Below, piece after piece: positions 1 to 8,031 of a stretch of DNA of 54,402 nucleotides; position 1 is the stretch's first letter, and the number at the start of each line of letters is the position of its first letter. The stretch comes from Prevotellaceae bacterium UBA1716 (GTDB lineage: Bacteria; Bacteroidota; Bacteroidia; Bacteroidales; Bacteroidaceae). The stretch is taken from assembly GCA_002317225.1 (NCBI GenBank), contig DCIW01000083.1, positions 1 to 54,402 on the forward strand. Reading direction: 5' to 3'. The translations under genes and the position numbers were made by a program. The notes beneath the pieces were generated by a model that saw nothing but the letters and a program-made list of their open reading frames with translations, made no database searches and had not been told where the DNA came from.

Positions 1-160
1 CGACGATGTCGCCCTTGGAGTAGACGCAACCGTGGGATACGATGTGGTCAGCGAATGAGTTGATGTCGAGAACAGTCTTTGCCTGGGCATGGGCATAGGC
101 ACGCTTAGCTGCTGCTGGGTCTGATGGGTTGCCCATCATGGAGAGAGAGTAGTTGATCAT
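1..160 (-). CDS. HU/IHF-like DNA-binding protein (5' part, runs off the window)
   Basis: Read leftward from an ATG at 158-160, the frame stays open to the window edge, so only the first 53 residues are visible. They start MINYSLSMMGNPSDPAAAKR and continue through an alanine-rich helix to VSHGCVYSKGDIV. I recognise this as the N-terminal half of the HU/IHF-like proteins common in Bacteroidales, small dimeric proteins that bind and bend DNA. The DNA-gripping beta-arm lies outside the window. A GC-rich palindrome starts 6 nt upstream of the ATG, where a ribosome would load, and a TAnnTTTG promoter box lies at 252-259. The nearby DUF4248 gene and the DUF3987 gene further along are frequent companions of such HU-like genes in accessory loci (family knowledge). 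The identity is firm; the role is inferred. Confidence 0.85.
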   Translation of the reverse strand, partial: MINYSLSMMGNPSDPAAAKRAYAHAQAKTVLDINSFADHIVSHGCVYSKGDIV

Positions 161-165
161 AATAG

Positions 166-200
166 AGGCCCCCCGACCCCCCAAGGGGGCGGCCATCCGG
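166..200. repeat. GC-rich dispersed palindrome in the HU 5' leader
   Basis: A 35-bp GC-rich element with core CCCCCCAAGGGGGC. It is the reverse-complement form of the element at 16552-16584 and 16594-16626. It lies between the HU start codon and its promoter, so it would be transcribed into the 5' leader right next to the start. Confidence 0.75.
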
Positions 201-251
201 TTTGGTGTGGGGTTAGTCCGGAAATGGTTAATGTTTGTTATTTTGATAGTA

Positions 252-259
252 CAAAGTTA
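252..259 (-). promoter_or_regulatory. Promoter -7 box for the HU-like gene
   Basis: The minus strand reads TAACTTTG, matching the Bacteroidota -7 consensus TAnnTTTG. It would give a leader of roughly 85 nt that contains the GC-rich palindrome. Confidence 0.6.
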
Positions 260-351
260 CGATATTTTTTAGGGGAATGCAAGTGATTAATTGAAGACAA
301 ATGTATTATAAATCAGTAGTATGCAATAGTGTGCAATAGGTGTGTGATATA

Positions 352-383
352 TTTGGAAAAGTCAATAAAATTGCGTAACTTTG
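352..383 (+). promoter_or_regulatory. Forward promoter (TTTG / TAACTTTG)
   Basis: TTTG at 352-355 and TAACTTTG at 376-383 are 20 bp apart, the usual Bacteroidota -33/-7 spacing. The next forward gene is DUF4248 at 731, leaving a long AT-rich leader that contains an inverted repeat (483-628). The 160-730 interval holds no convincing gene. Confidence 0.5.
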
Positions 384-482
384 TGGAAAATTAAGTAGTA
401 ATCATTACCCTTCGCGAAAAATGAAAAATAGTAAAAAGTATTTAAAATAGAAAAAATAATAGAACCTATACGGTAATTTGAT

Positions 483-628
483 GGAACGTCGCTATCGCTC
501 CTCAAATTTAACTTCAATGTAAACTTCAATGAAACTTCAATGAAAACATTAACTCACCTGCGTTCTTTGAGCTGAAGGTTGCAGAAAAATTGTAGAAACA
601 TTGCAGTAAAATTTGAGCGAAGCGTTCC
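483..628. repeat. Imperfect inverted-repeat element upstream of the DUF4248 gene
   Basis: The left end (GGAACGTCGC...CTCAAATTT, 483-509) and right end (AAATTTGAGCGAAGCGTTCC, 609-628) are imperfect inverse complements. Between them, AACTTCAATG occurs three times in tandem (about 510-545). It may be a small non-autonomous mobile element or a folded leader. Confidence 0.4.
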
Positions 629-730
629 TAAAAAAAAGAACGAAGTTCTCAACTTAAAAAACATAAAATATTTTTATCTATTTTTTTATATTTTTCTTTC
701 CTAGCGCTTTGCGCGTAAAAAATCACTATC

Positions 731-955
731 ATGAAAAATTGCTTTATTTCAAAGACTGATCTGGCGGTCGCTTACTTTCCATTTATCAACCAGAATGCGG
801 CTCGTAATAAGTTGATGCAGTTCATTAACAATAATGCGGAGCTGATGCGGAAACTTGAGGGGGTGGGGTACACTCGATTATGCAGGTCGTTCTCGCCAAA
901 GCAAGTAGAGATTATCGTAAATCATTTGGGAGATCCGTTCGGAAGATCTAAATGA
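731..955 (+). CDS. DUF4248 family small protein
   Basis: This is a 74-residue soluble protein with no signal peptide or membrane segment. The order of a FPFINQNAARNKL stretch, a helix with NAELMRKLEGVGY, and a C-terminal FSPKQVEIIVNHLGDP matches the DUF4248 family of Bacteroidales as I know it. The layout suggests a small helical, possibly DNA-binding fold, but no function is established. It is preceded by a long AT-rich region and followed by a 236-bp composite palindrome. Members often lie beside HU-like and DUF3987 genes; here the HU-like gene is divergent and 570 bp away, and a DUF3987 gene is 15 kb further on. The ATG at 731 is the only reasonable start. The family call is fairly sure; the role is unknown. 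Confidence 0.7.
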   Translation: MKNCFISKTDLAVAYFPFINQNAARNKLMQFINNNAELMRKLEGVGYTRLCRSFSPKQVEIIVNHLGDPFGRSK

Positions 956-978
956 TTTTGGAGTGGTAACTAAGTATA

Positions 979-1214
979 CCCCCAACGGGGGAGAATTATA
1001 TAGGGCAGGGTGTGAACTCTGTTATATGTTAGTGTAATCTCGTCAGGCAACCCCAATGGGGTGGCATTATTACATTGCTAATTTGATGGTAACTTCAGCT
1101 CGACGACCTTCTTGTAGGCAAATACTGTCGCCCCGATGGGGCTTCGAATAGGTTATGCCGATTTTTTATAACAGGGTTTTCACCCTGCCCTGTACAATAC
1201 CACCCCTTTGGGGT
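979..1214. repeat. Composite palindromic repeat, copy 1
   Basis: A 236-bp element with four CCCCnnnGGGG mini-palindromes (979-990, 1050-1062, 1130-1142, 1201-1214). The outer arms contain AGGGCAGGGTGTGAACTCTG on the left and CAGGGTTTTCACCCTGCCCT on the right, so the whole element is a large imperfect inverted repeat. An inverted second copy lies at 32906-33144. No coding capacity. Confidence 0.85.
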
Positions 1215-1306
1215 TTATCATTCTACTTCTAATAGGGTTAGAGTATAAACCATTCAACTTTTTCTTGGGAAGTACACCACTTTGGGGTAATGGCAGTTGC
1301 TCGAAA

Positions 1307-1475
1307 GTAACATGTAACATATAACTGTTACAAAAATAGGTAACCTATGGGGTGGGGGTGTCAGAGGGCTATTATTTATATTATATATATTATTATATAA
1401 TATATATAATATAAATAATAGAGGTTAGGGTGTGGGTGGGAAGGTATTATATAAATGTAACTGTTACATGTTACA
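1307..1475. repeat. AT-rich perfect palindrome flanked by TGTAAC iterons
   Basis: A palindrome at 1369-1421 has two 24-bp arms that match perfectly around a 5-bp centre and is made only of A/T except its end bases. On the left, 1307-1332 carries GTAACATGTAACAT then AACTGTTACA, with GGTAACC at 1339-1345. On the right, 1456-1475 reads TGTAACTGTTACATGTTACA, an inverted version. The same iteron overlaps the stop codon of the DUF3987 gene at 18278-18303. The arrangement resembles a replication, recombination or termination site; which one cannot be told from sequence. Confidence 0.7.
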
Positions 1476-1507
1476 ATCGGTCCCTCCACCTCCCGGGGGG
1501 CATGAAG

Positions 1508-1538
1508 AAAGGTCTGGGAGGATGACTCTCAGACCTTT
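1508..1538. terminator. Hairpin terminator downstream of the GLUG/dockerin gene
   Basis: A 31-nt hairpin with arms AAAGGTCTG and CAGACCTTT. Read leftward it follows the stop codon of the gene at 1565 by 26 nt and leads into a T-rich stretch. A close copy of the same hairpin serves as terminator at 5280-5313. Confidence 0.7.
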
Positions 1539-1564
1539 GTGTTTAGGGGGGAGTGGGGAATGAT

Positions 1565-3943
1565 TTATTTGTTGAGAATGAGTTTGATTAATGCTTTCAC
1601 GTCATACTTATCAACGTAGCTATCTCCATTCACATCGTAGAGAGGGTTAGTTGCTAATCCGTTGGGCAAATAATTGATCAAGGCAGTAATGTCGGCTACA
1701 TTGATATATCCGTCACGGTTAATATCACCTTTTTCGTACGTCTTACTTATTCGCCACCCCTCTGGGATATAGCCCGAACCGGTAATTTCGGGGAGTAGAG
1801 CCTGACATCTGAACGTGCCATTCGCCGCTACACCGTCCATCCATTGGTCGGTATATTTCTTGTCAGCCCAATCGATGAATGATACTTCCACATCCGTTAG
1901 GTTGGAGCAGTTGGCAAACATGCTTTTGTAGCAGTTGTTGGCAAGGGTGGTGGCTGTCAATGAAGGTGCTTTGACGAGGCTTGTGCAGTTCTTGAAAAGA
2001 TAGACGAAGCATAACGCATTAGGTATGGTTGTCTCTACGCCCAAATTGTCGATAAGGCTCATGAGGTTTCCGCTGGCGGTCAGTTTGCCTGTCATGACAA
2101 AGGTGGAGTATGATGTTTCCTCTTTTAGGTTAGAGACCGTATTGCTGAATCCATTTGGATTATTGCCTCGCATCTGCACTTTCTCTCCTTCGGCAAGAGT
2201 GATGGTAGAGAAGTTCCAGTTGGTCCAGGTGTTGCCTTCGTCGAGGCTGATTTGGATGGATGGATTATTGTTGTAGTGATTTACGAGTTTGATGGTAGAT
2301 GTTCCGGTTGATTTGAAGGTGAGATAATTTCCTTCGCCACATCTGGTGCATTTGCCATCCACAAAATTATGCCCGAGTGCAGAGCCGCTTTTTATGAGTT
2401 GTGTGTCGGTGTATTTGATATTGTCAATTGTCAATGTTGCAGTATATTTATAAATGCGAGGGCTTGTGCAGGTTGCATTATATATGATAATCTTGATTGT
2501 TCCATCGGCAACTCTGGCTGTGGCACTGCTTGATATGTAGCTGCAGTCTTCGCGTGTGCAGTGTACGGTGCATTTTGCGCTTTCGTGATCGCTTGCCCAT
2601 TCCCACAGGCCGTCCAATTCGTGTTTAATTGGTAAGGTGACGTCCGCTATTTCAGCACTACTTGTTTCGCTTGAGTAGTTCTTGTTGCAGATGTTGCAGT
2701 GGTAGTGACGGATGTTGCCTGTGGAGGTGCAATTAGGTTCCACACGTTCCACCCAGACGCCCTTGTGATAGGTCTTGCTGTTGATGTTTGAATTGGTGTA
2801 GTACACCTCGCCTTTCGTGGTGCCATTACAATACTTGTCTTGGTACTTATAAACTTTATAAAAAGTATGTGCTGGGATATATTCCCACTTCACTGGATAG
2901 TTGTCTGTATTCAATTTCTGCTGCCATTCTGTATTTTCATTCAGATAGTAAGTAACATAGCCCGACTTGCATTGGGCGTAGGTTACGACTATGTTTGAAT
3001 CATCAAATTTAGCGTTTGTTTCGCTTGCAGTTGTGAAAGCCTTGCCACCACATGAGTCGGTGAGGCAGGCATTATATTTTGTCCTGGTTGCTGATGACCT
3101 CACACGTCCCGCGATGCCACCCACAAACTTATTGCTGCCCGCATAGTGCAGTCCGCAGCGGCTGAAACAACGGATTATGCCACCAAAAGATTTGTTCTCG
3201 TCGTTGATGTAGCCCATTATGCCGCCGATGTATGGATCTTTACCATTTGTGTATATCGAACCGATACTGTTGCAATACATTATTTTTGCGTCGGTGTTTG
3301 TGTTGTTGTCAACATATCCTACGATGCCGCCGATGCAGTCAGTGCTGTTGCCTGCTTTGATGACACCGGCGTACTGACAACTATATATTTCTGAACTGAT
3401 TTTTGTGCCAGGTTCAAACGAACCGACAATGCCACCTATATGATGTTGAGCAACTCCATTGATATTTATGTTTACATTAGAGTATATGTTGGAAATTATT
3501 ATATTAGATTTTGCAAGTCCAACCACAGTTCCTATATTCGAAACGTTGCTTTCGCTGGATGTCATTGTGCCGTTAAGTGTGAAGTCCTTAATAGTGCATG
3601 TTTCAACGACCCCAAAAAGCCCTTGGTTGCTTGTTTTATAATTGAGGTTCAGACGGTTGATAGTATGAAGATTACCATTAAAAGTTCCAGAAAACGGAAT
3701 TTTTGCGTCGCCAAGAGGTATAAAACTATCTGTAAGCCAAATGTCATTGATGAGTTTGATAAACACTCCATTAGGAAATTTGTTTTGTGCAATTTCCAAT
3801 CTGATTTGGTCGAGTTGTCCACCTGTTTCAACCAGATAGGGATCTTTTTGGGTTCCTGAGCCATCGATTGCCCATGATAACGTAGGGAACAGGAATGTAG
3901 CGATAAACATCGCTGCAATGCGTAGGTAGATTCGTTTTTCCAT
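1565..3943 (-). CDS. Secreted GLUG-repeat protein with C-terminal dockerin
   Basis: A 792-residue exported protein. Residues 1-25 form a signal peptide (basic MEKR, hydrophobic core, SWA). Residues about 60-310 hold repeats with GGIVG / GGIMGY / GGIAG cores typical of GLUG-motif surface proteins. A cysteine-rich middle (C-x-x-C pairs, 395-545) follows, then a BspA-like segment around 650-700 with asparagine/leucine spacing (LFKNCTSLVKAP). The C-terminus has two calcium-loop repeats, DINRDGYINVADITALINYL and DVNGDSYVDKYDVKALIKLI, which are dockerin type I signatures. It is the only dockerin protein in the window, and no cohesin is seen. It is divergent from the gene at 4246, with its own promoter box at 4031-4038. 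Likely a cell-surface or secreted adhesin or glycan-associated protein; the ligand is unknown. Confidence 0.8.
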   Translation of the reverse strand: MEKRIYLRIAAMFIATFLFPTLSWAIDGSGTQKDPYLVETGGQLDQIRLEIAQNKFPNGVFIKLINDIWLTDSFIPLGDAKIPFSGTFNGNLHTINRLNLNYKTSNQGLFGVVETCTIKDFTLNGTMTSSESNVSNIGTVVGLAKSNIIISNIYSNVNININGVAQHHIGGIVGSFEPGTKISSEIYSCQYAGVIKAGNSTDCIGGIVGYVDNNTNTDAKIMYCNSIGSIYTNGKDPYIGGIMGYINDENKSFGGIIRCFSRCGLHYAGSNKFVGGIAGRVRSSATRTKYNACLTDSCGGKAFTTASETNAKFDDSNIVVTYAQCKSGYVTYYLNENTEWQQKLNTDNYPVKWEYIPAHTFYKVYKYQDKYCNGTTKGEVYYTNSNINSKTYHKGVWVERVEPNCTSTGNIRHYHCNICNKNYSSETSSAEIADVTLPIKHELDGLWEWASDHESAKCTVHCTREDCSYISSSATARVADGTIKIIIYNATCTSPRIYKYTATLTIDNIKYTDTQLIKSGSALGHNFVDGKCTRCGEGNYLTFKSTGTSTIKLVNHYNNNPSIQISLDEGNTWTNWNFSTITLAEGEKVQMRGNNPNGFSNTVSNLKEETSYSTFVMTGKLTASGNLMSLIDNLGVETTIPNALCFVYLFKNCTSLVKAPSLTATTLANNCYKSMFANCSNLTDVEVSFIDWADKKYTDQWMDGVAANGTFRCQALLPEITGSGYIPEGWRISKTYEKGDINRDGYINVADITALINYLPNGLATNPLYDVNGDSYVDKYDVKALIKLILNK

Positions 3944-4030
3944 AAGTAATTCGGTATTTGGTTATTAGGGTTGACATTTTTTTTGATGGGCCTGTCAAGG
4001 TATGTGTACTTTTATTGCCCATTTCGGTCG

Positions 4031-4038
4031 CAAAGATA
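4031..4038 (-). promoter_or_regulatory. Promoter -7 box for the GLUG/dockerin gene
   Basis: The minus strand reads TATCTTTG, a perfect TAnnTTTG box, 88 nt before the start codon at 3943. Confidence 0.6.
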
Positions 4039-4160
4039 AATGTTTTTCGGGAAACAACCAAATTTTTTGACGTATAGTATAGGGAAAAATGCTTTTTATT
4101 ATGATTTCGTGTTCATGAAAAAAAGTTTTATATGTTTTCGTTGTTTTATTATAAAAAAAA

Positions 4161-4192
4161 TTTGGTGGTATGGAGGAAATGTTGTACATTTG
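4161..4192 (+). promoter_or_regulatory. Promoter for the gene at 4246
   Basis: TTTG at 4161-4164 and TACATTTG at 4185-4192 are separated by 20 bp, an ideal Bacteroidota promoter. The start codon follows 53 nt downstream. Confidence 0.7.
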
Positions 4193-4245
4193 CAGTTGGA
4201 ATGTAATAAAAAGAAATGTTTTAATAATCTTAGAACCAAAAAACT

Positions 4246-5058
4246 ATGAACAAAATTGTACTTAAATCGGTCATGGCTCTTGTGGCTATGTTTGCTTTTG
4301 CATTGAATTCGAATGCAACCGCCCCTACAGGTGGTGAACCAGATGAATTGGAACCTACCACTCCAACCATTACTCTCGATGAGGATGCAACTAAAATCCA
4401 AACAGGCATTATTGATGCTGCTTGTGACGTGACAGTAAAGCGTACAATGACAGCGGGCAAGTGGAACACTCTTTGCCTCCCATTCGGTATGTCAGAAGAT
4501 GAGATCAATGCTAACTTTGGAGTAGGTGCAAAGGTAATGGAGATGGTTAATATCACTGCTGATGGTTTGGTAGAGTTTGAAACTACTACAGAAATCAAGG
4601 CTTGCTACATGTATATCGTCGATCCTGTAGATAACGTAACTGAGATTGAGGCTGTAGGAAAGACTGGAATCGGTAGCGCTCAAAGAAATATGATGAATCT
4701 ATTCATAGAAATGGAATCTTATTGCTATGTTGTTATTGCTAACGCTAATAAATTAGAAGTTACATCAGATATTTATGATAATTTCTGTGCTTATATTCTT
4801 AGCAATAACAAATTCTACGAAATAGATAGCGACATGACCATAAAGGGATTCAGATGGATTATCCAAGATATGTATAATTCACCAGCTGCACAAGCTAAGA
4901 AGCTCACTCTCAGTCTTGATGGCGAGGTGACTGCTATCAGCGAAATTGCAGAAGGCAGCAAGGTGAAAGGTGCATCGTACAACCTCGTTGGCCAGCGTGT
5001 GAATGCTGATGCTAAGGGCATCGTGATCGTGAATGGTAAGAAATATTTTAACAAGTAA
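4246..5058 (+). CDS. Small secreted tailed protein with WNTLCLPF domain
   Basis: A 270-residue exported protein. Residues 1-25 are a signal peptide. Near residue 72 it has the stretch GKWNTLCLPF, a motif I associate with a domain repeated in many Prevotella surface proteins; the sialidase at 8032-12692 carries a related TLVLPF segment. The C-terminus, YNLVGQRVNADAKGIVIVNG then KKYFNK, is the short tail shared by seven other proteins here and probably directs sorting or anchoring beyond the outer membrane (inference from type IX-like tails). It is transcribed from 4161-4192 and is followed after 17 nt by a 59-residue MKKTFI peptide, then a terminator, so the two form one short operon. Function unknown. 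Confidence 0.75.
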   Translation: MNKIVLKSVMALVAMFAFALNSNATAPTGGEPDELEPTTPTITLDEDATKIQTGIIDAACDVTVKRTMTAGKWNTLCLPFGMSEDEINANFGVGAKVMEMVNITADGLVEFETTTEIKACYMYIVDPVDNVTEIEAVGKTGIGSAQRNMMNLFIEMESYCYVVIANANKLEVTSDIYDNFCAYILSNNKFYEIDSDMTIKGFRWIIQDMYNSPAAQAKKLTLSLDGEVTAISEIAEGSKVKGASYNLVGQRVNADAKGIVIVNGKKYFNK

Positions 5059-5075
5059 ACAATACTCTCGAAACA

Positions 5076-5255
5076 ATGAAAAAGACATTTATCGCTCCTA
5101 CAGTGGAGGTAAAGAGCATGGCTGCTACAAGTGTCATCTGCACAAGTGATGTAACGGGTGGTTTGAGATCCACTTCGCCTGCTCTCGGTTATGGTGGCAC
5201 TACAGGTGCTAACAATATCCTTTCTGCTGACGCTAAGCGTATTAGCTGGGATTAA
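5076..5255 (+). CDS. MKKT-type short peptide (59 aa)
   Basis: A 59-residue frame starting MKKTFIAPTVEVKSMAATSV and ending SADAKRISWD. It has no signal peptide or membrane helix. It starts 17 nt after the tailed gene and ends 25 nt before a terminator, so it is the last gene of that transcript. A second peptide of the same plan (MKKTYICPVIKE...LLGASDE...ADSRKR) lies at 12712-12885, again directly after a tailed protein and before a terminator. Shared traits are the MKKT[FY]I-x-P start, a small/Ser core ([CG]-[TA]-S-D) and a late AD-[AS]-(R)K-R stretch. Such short frames are frequent in Bacteroidales but I know no function. The conserved context argues it is real. Confidence 0.7.
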   Translation: MKKTFIAPTVEVKSMAATSVICTSDVTGGLRSTSPALGYGGTTGANNILSADAKRISWD

Positions 5256-5279
5256 AAATTGATTTTGAAAAATGGAATG

Positions 5280-5313
5280 AAAGGTCTGGGAGGGTGACTC
5301 TCGGGCCTTTTTT
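5280..5313 (+). terminator. Intrinsic terminator after the 4246-5255 operon
   Basis: A GC-rich hairpin (AAGGTCTGGGAG ... CTCTCGGGCCTT) followed by six T. It is nearly identical to the hairpin at 1508-1538. Confidence 0.8.
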
Positions 5314-5404
5314 GTGAGAAAAATGTTTTATGTATTTTAGTTGTTTTATTTGAATAAAACGGCTCTTCTTCAATTTGGTTGAAAATATGGATATATATGT
5401 TTTA

Positions 5405-5776
5405 GCTTACGCAAAGAAAATATTGCATAGCAATAGAAAAATTCTCTAAAGAGCGTCGGTCAAGCCGAACGATAAGACTGCGTCATAAAATTCTTTCTGC
5501 GAAAGCGTCGCAAGCGAACGATAAGCTTCGCATAAAATGATATTGTTTCTGATGAAAAATGAAAATATCGCAAGCGATTTAAAATGACGGAAAATCTTAG
5601 TTGCAGGACTTATATGGGAGATTTTCGGCGGAGCATTTTTAAGCCGTATAGGCATTTTCTCTAAATATCACAATAGAAAACATATATATTTTATGCGTAG
5701 CAATTTTATTCATTTTCCAGACGGAGTCATTTTCTTTCGCATACGCTCAAGGAGCTGAAGGTTCTTTAACGTAAGC
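5405..5776. repeat. Structured dispersed element, copy A
   Basis: Positions 5553-5800 align almost base for base with 7483-7720, including AAGCCGTATAGGCATTTTC, AGACGGAGTCATTTTCTTTC and TTTCTTAACCGTACA. The left end (GCTTACGCAAAGAAAATATT at 5405) is a shortened version of the terminal repeat seen in copy B, and the extra 5427-5550 carries a semi-tandem of CGAACGATAAG. No convincing coding frame. This fills the 5314-5850 gap between genes. Confidence 0.7.
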
Positions 5777-5851
5777 TTAATATTCGTCTTTTCTTAACCG
5801 TACAGGGAATACTTTTTTACATATTGTTACACAATAAATGGAAAAAATCAC

Positions 5852-5859
5852 TATCTTTG
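5852..5859 (+). promoter_or_regulatory. Promoter -7 box for the gene at 5884
   Basis: TATCTTTG lies 24 nt before the start codon, giving a very short leader. Confidence 0.65.
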
Positions 5860-5883
5860 CAGCAAATTTATAATTAGCGCTAT

Positions 5884-7080
5884 ATGAAAAGATATTTCTC
5901 CATTATGCTTTTCTGCCTTGTGGCTGTTGCGGCAAACGCCTATTCACTGAGCGGAAAAGTCAAGACTGACTCCCTGTCAGCAATACCCTATGTGTCGGTA
6001 TACCTCAAAGATGTACACATGGGTACTACCACCGACTTGGATGGTAAGTATGAACTCAAAGATATCCCTGCAGGCAAGCATACCCTCGTAGTGTCTTACG
6101 TTGGTTATGAAACTCAGACCTTCGATTTCACACTCGAGAAGGACGGATATCGCGACTTCACACTCCACGAGCAGTCAATAACTCTCGACGACGTGTTTAT
6201 CACTCCAAACGGTGAGAGCATACAGATATTCATCCTCAATCAGGTGGTGAAGAATACAAAGAAACTCAAGGACAGAGTGTCATCGTACCAAGGCTATGCG
6301 ACTGCACGTTTCGAGCAGAAGAACAACACCATAAAGGACTTTGTTAGCCGATACAAAGCTATCGAGATTGCCATGGACATGTTACTCGGCACTGTCGGCT
6401 ATAAGAAGATTTTCCATTGTATGATGGACCATCCCGACCTACGCGTAGAGATGGCTAAGGATATCACTTTCGATGGCAAGATCCGGGCGAGTGCCACTCG
6501 AGTTACCTCATGCACACCATCTCTCACAGCAACGGAGACAGAAGCATGGGCCAAGAAAGACTGGCGGATGAACGAGAATTTGTATGATGGTGCCTATCAA
6601 ATGATGGCAAAAATAAAGGCCGCTTATGAAAAGAAGAAAAAGAAAGAACCAGAGAAGGCCGAAAAAATAATTAATTACGAAGGAGCATATCACGAGAATG
6701 GTAATACTGTTCATGTCATTTCGTTAGGCAAAGATAAAGACAAGTCCGAATTCCATATTGTGGATGATGTCTGGCAGATTCGTAGAATCTCTACACTTAG
6801 AACAAGAGATGATAAGACGACTAATATGGAGTTCCAGGCATTCAGCAAGACTCTCTATATGCCTGTGTCATATTTTGACGATGAGGAATTCATGGACATG
6901 CGTAAGGAATGTGTAGATCTTCTCAAGGAATTGGAAAAGGAAGACACTTCAAAGATGAGCGAAAAGAAACTCAAACAGCATCAGGAGGATATCGCCATGG
7001 TGAAGCGCCACATGAACGCCGATGCGAGCCGAAAAAGGGCTTCACTCTCGTTTAACTATAAGAATCTGAAGATGAAATAA
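5884..7080 (+). CDS. Exported protein with CarboxypepD_reg-like domain
   Basis: A 398-residue exported protein. Residues 1-19 are a signal peptide (MKRYFSIMLFCLVAVAANA). Residues about 20-100 read as a carboxypeptidase-D regulatory-like beta-sandwich: SGKV, PYVSVYLKD, GTTTDLDGKYELKDIPAGKH, LVVSYVGYE. This domain starts many TonB-dependent receptors and DUF5686-type proteins of Bacteroidota, but here no beta-barrel follows, so it is not a receptor. The remainder is charged and partly helical with a lysine/glutamate stretch (about 242-260), and I do not recognise it. Flanked by two copies of a structured repeat and transcribed from 5852-5859. Probably periplasmic or surface-associated. Confidence 0.7.
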   Translation: MKRYFSIMLFCLVAVAANAYSLSGKVKTDSLSAIPYVSVYLKDVHMGTTTDLDGKYELKDIPAGKHTLVVSYVGYETQTFDFTLEKDGYRDFTLHEQSITLDDVFITPNGESIQIFILNQVVKNTKKLKDRVSSYQGYATARFEQKNNTIKDFVSRYKAIEIAMDMLLGTVGYKKIFHCMMDHPDLRVEMAKDITFDGKIRASATRVTSCTPSLTATETEAWAKKDWRMNENLYDGAYQMMAKIKAAYEKKKKKEPEKAEKIINYEGAYHENGNTVHVISLGKDKDKSEFHIVDDVWQIRRISTLRTRDDKTTNMEFQAFSKTLYMPVSYFDDEEFMDMRKECVDLLKELEKEDTSKMSEKKLKQHQEDIAMVKRHMNADASRKRASLSFNYKNLKMK

Positions 7081-7190
7081 CACCAAATTTGCAATTTAGT
7101 TGAAAAGAGATTACATCCTTTGAAAGTAAATGCGGAGTAAATATATTTGAGTAAATTATATTTTGAAATATTGGTGTCCGGTAAATATTA

Positions 7191-7424
7191 TTTCCCACAG
7201 AGCCACAGAGCTCTCAGAGGCCTCCGGTTAGAAATATTAGAGCACACAGGCTTCGGCACTTCGTGCTACGCAAGGGAGATCACGGAGCCATCCGGAGAGT
7301 GTGGCATAGTTTGCTGGCTCGCAGACTCTGTGCCCTCTGTCGCGAAGCTCGGAACGAGCCAAAGCCTGTGGGCTCAAAAATACTAATTGCAAAAAACTCA
7401 GTGAGCTCTGTGCCTCTGTGGGAA
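7191..7424. repeat. CAGAG-type inverted-repeat element, copy 1
   Basis: The left end (TTTCCCACAGAGCCACAGAG) and right end (CTCTGTGCCTCTGTGGGAAA) are inverse complements of about 22 bp around a 190-bp centre. It is the divergent member of a family with copies at 15337-15589 and 21537-21748. Open frames across it are incidental. Confidence 0.75.
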
Positions 7425-7439
7425 ATAAAAAGAAATAAA

Positions 7440-7695
7440 GCTTACGCAGAAGAACCTTTCGCTACTTGAGCGTATGCGAAAGAAAATATCGCAGGCGATT
7501 TAAAATGACGGAAAATCCCTGCTATGAGATTTCTGAACTGCATTTTCAGCGGAGCATTTTAAAGCCGTATAGGCATTTTCCCATTATCACAAGGTAAACC
7601 ATATATATTTTATGCGAAGCAATTTTATAAATTTTCCAGACGGAGTCATTTTCTTTCGCATACGCTCAAGTATCTAAAGGTTCTTTAGCGTATGC
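7440..7695. repeat. Structured dispersed element, copy B, with 46-bp terminal inverted repeats
   Basis: The left terminus 7440-7485 and right terminus 7650-7695 are inverse complements over 46 bp with about six mismatches (shared core ACTTGAGCGTATGCGAAAGA). The interior matches copy A at 5553-5776. No coding frame. The form is that of a MITE or a large folded RNA. With copy 1 of the CAGAG element it accounts for most of the 950-bp gap 7081-8031. Confidence 0.75.
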
Positions 7696-7879
7696 TTAAC
7701 ATTTGTCTTTTCTTAACCGTACAAGGAAACTTTTAATTATAATAATGCGAAAAGTCAAATGGGGGAAAATGAATTGACAAAATGTTACGAGAATACTTAA
7801 TTTTGTAATTATTTTGTTCTAATTTGGACAAAAATGAAAAATTGTTTGAATATTTATGCAAGGAATCAAATATAAAGTG

Positions 7880-7887
7880 TAATTTTG
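7880..7887 (+). promoter_or_regulatory. Promoter -7 box for the sialidase gene
   Basis: TAATTTTG fits TAnnTTTG and is followed by a leader of about 145 nt before the start at 8032 or 8044. Confidence 0.6.
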
Positions 7888-8031
7888 CATCGAATTTTGG
7901 GAAATGTTAAAAGATAAAGGGACAAACGAATATTAAAAGCATAACGAAACACATAACCTTACAATCTCACAAACATTTCAACCGATTCGCAATGATGAAC
8001 TAACAATAATCCGATTCTTTATAACACATTT

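Noticed and set aside
7147..7469. Open frames of 68-79 codons
   Set aside because: They lie across a CAGAG inverted-repeat element with no start context or family resemblance.
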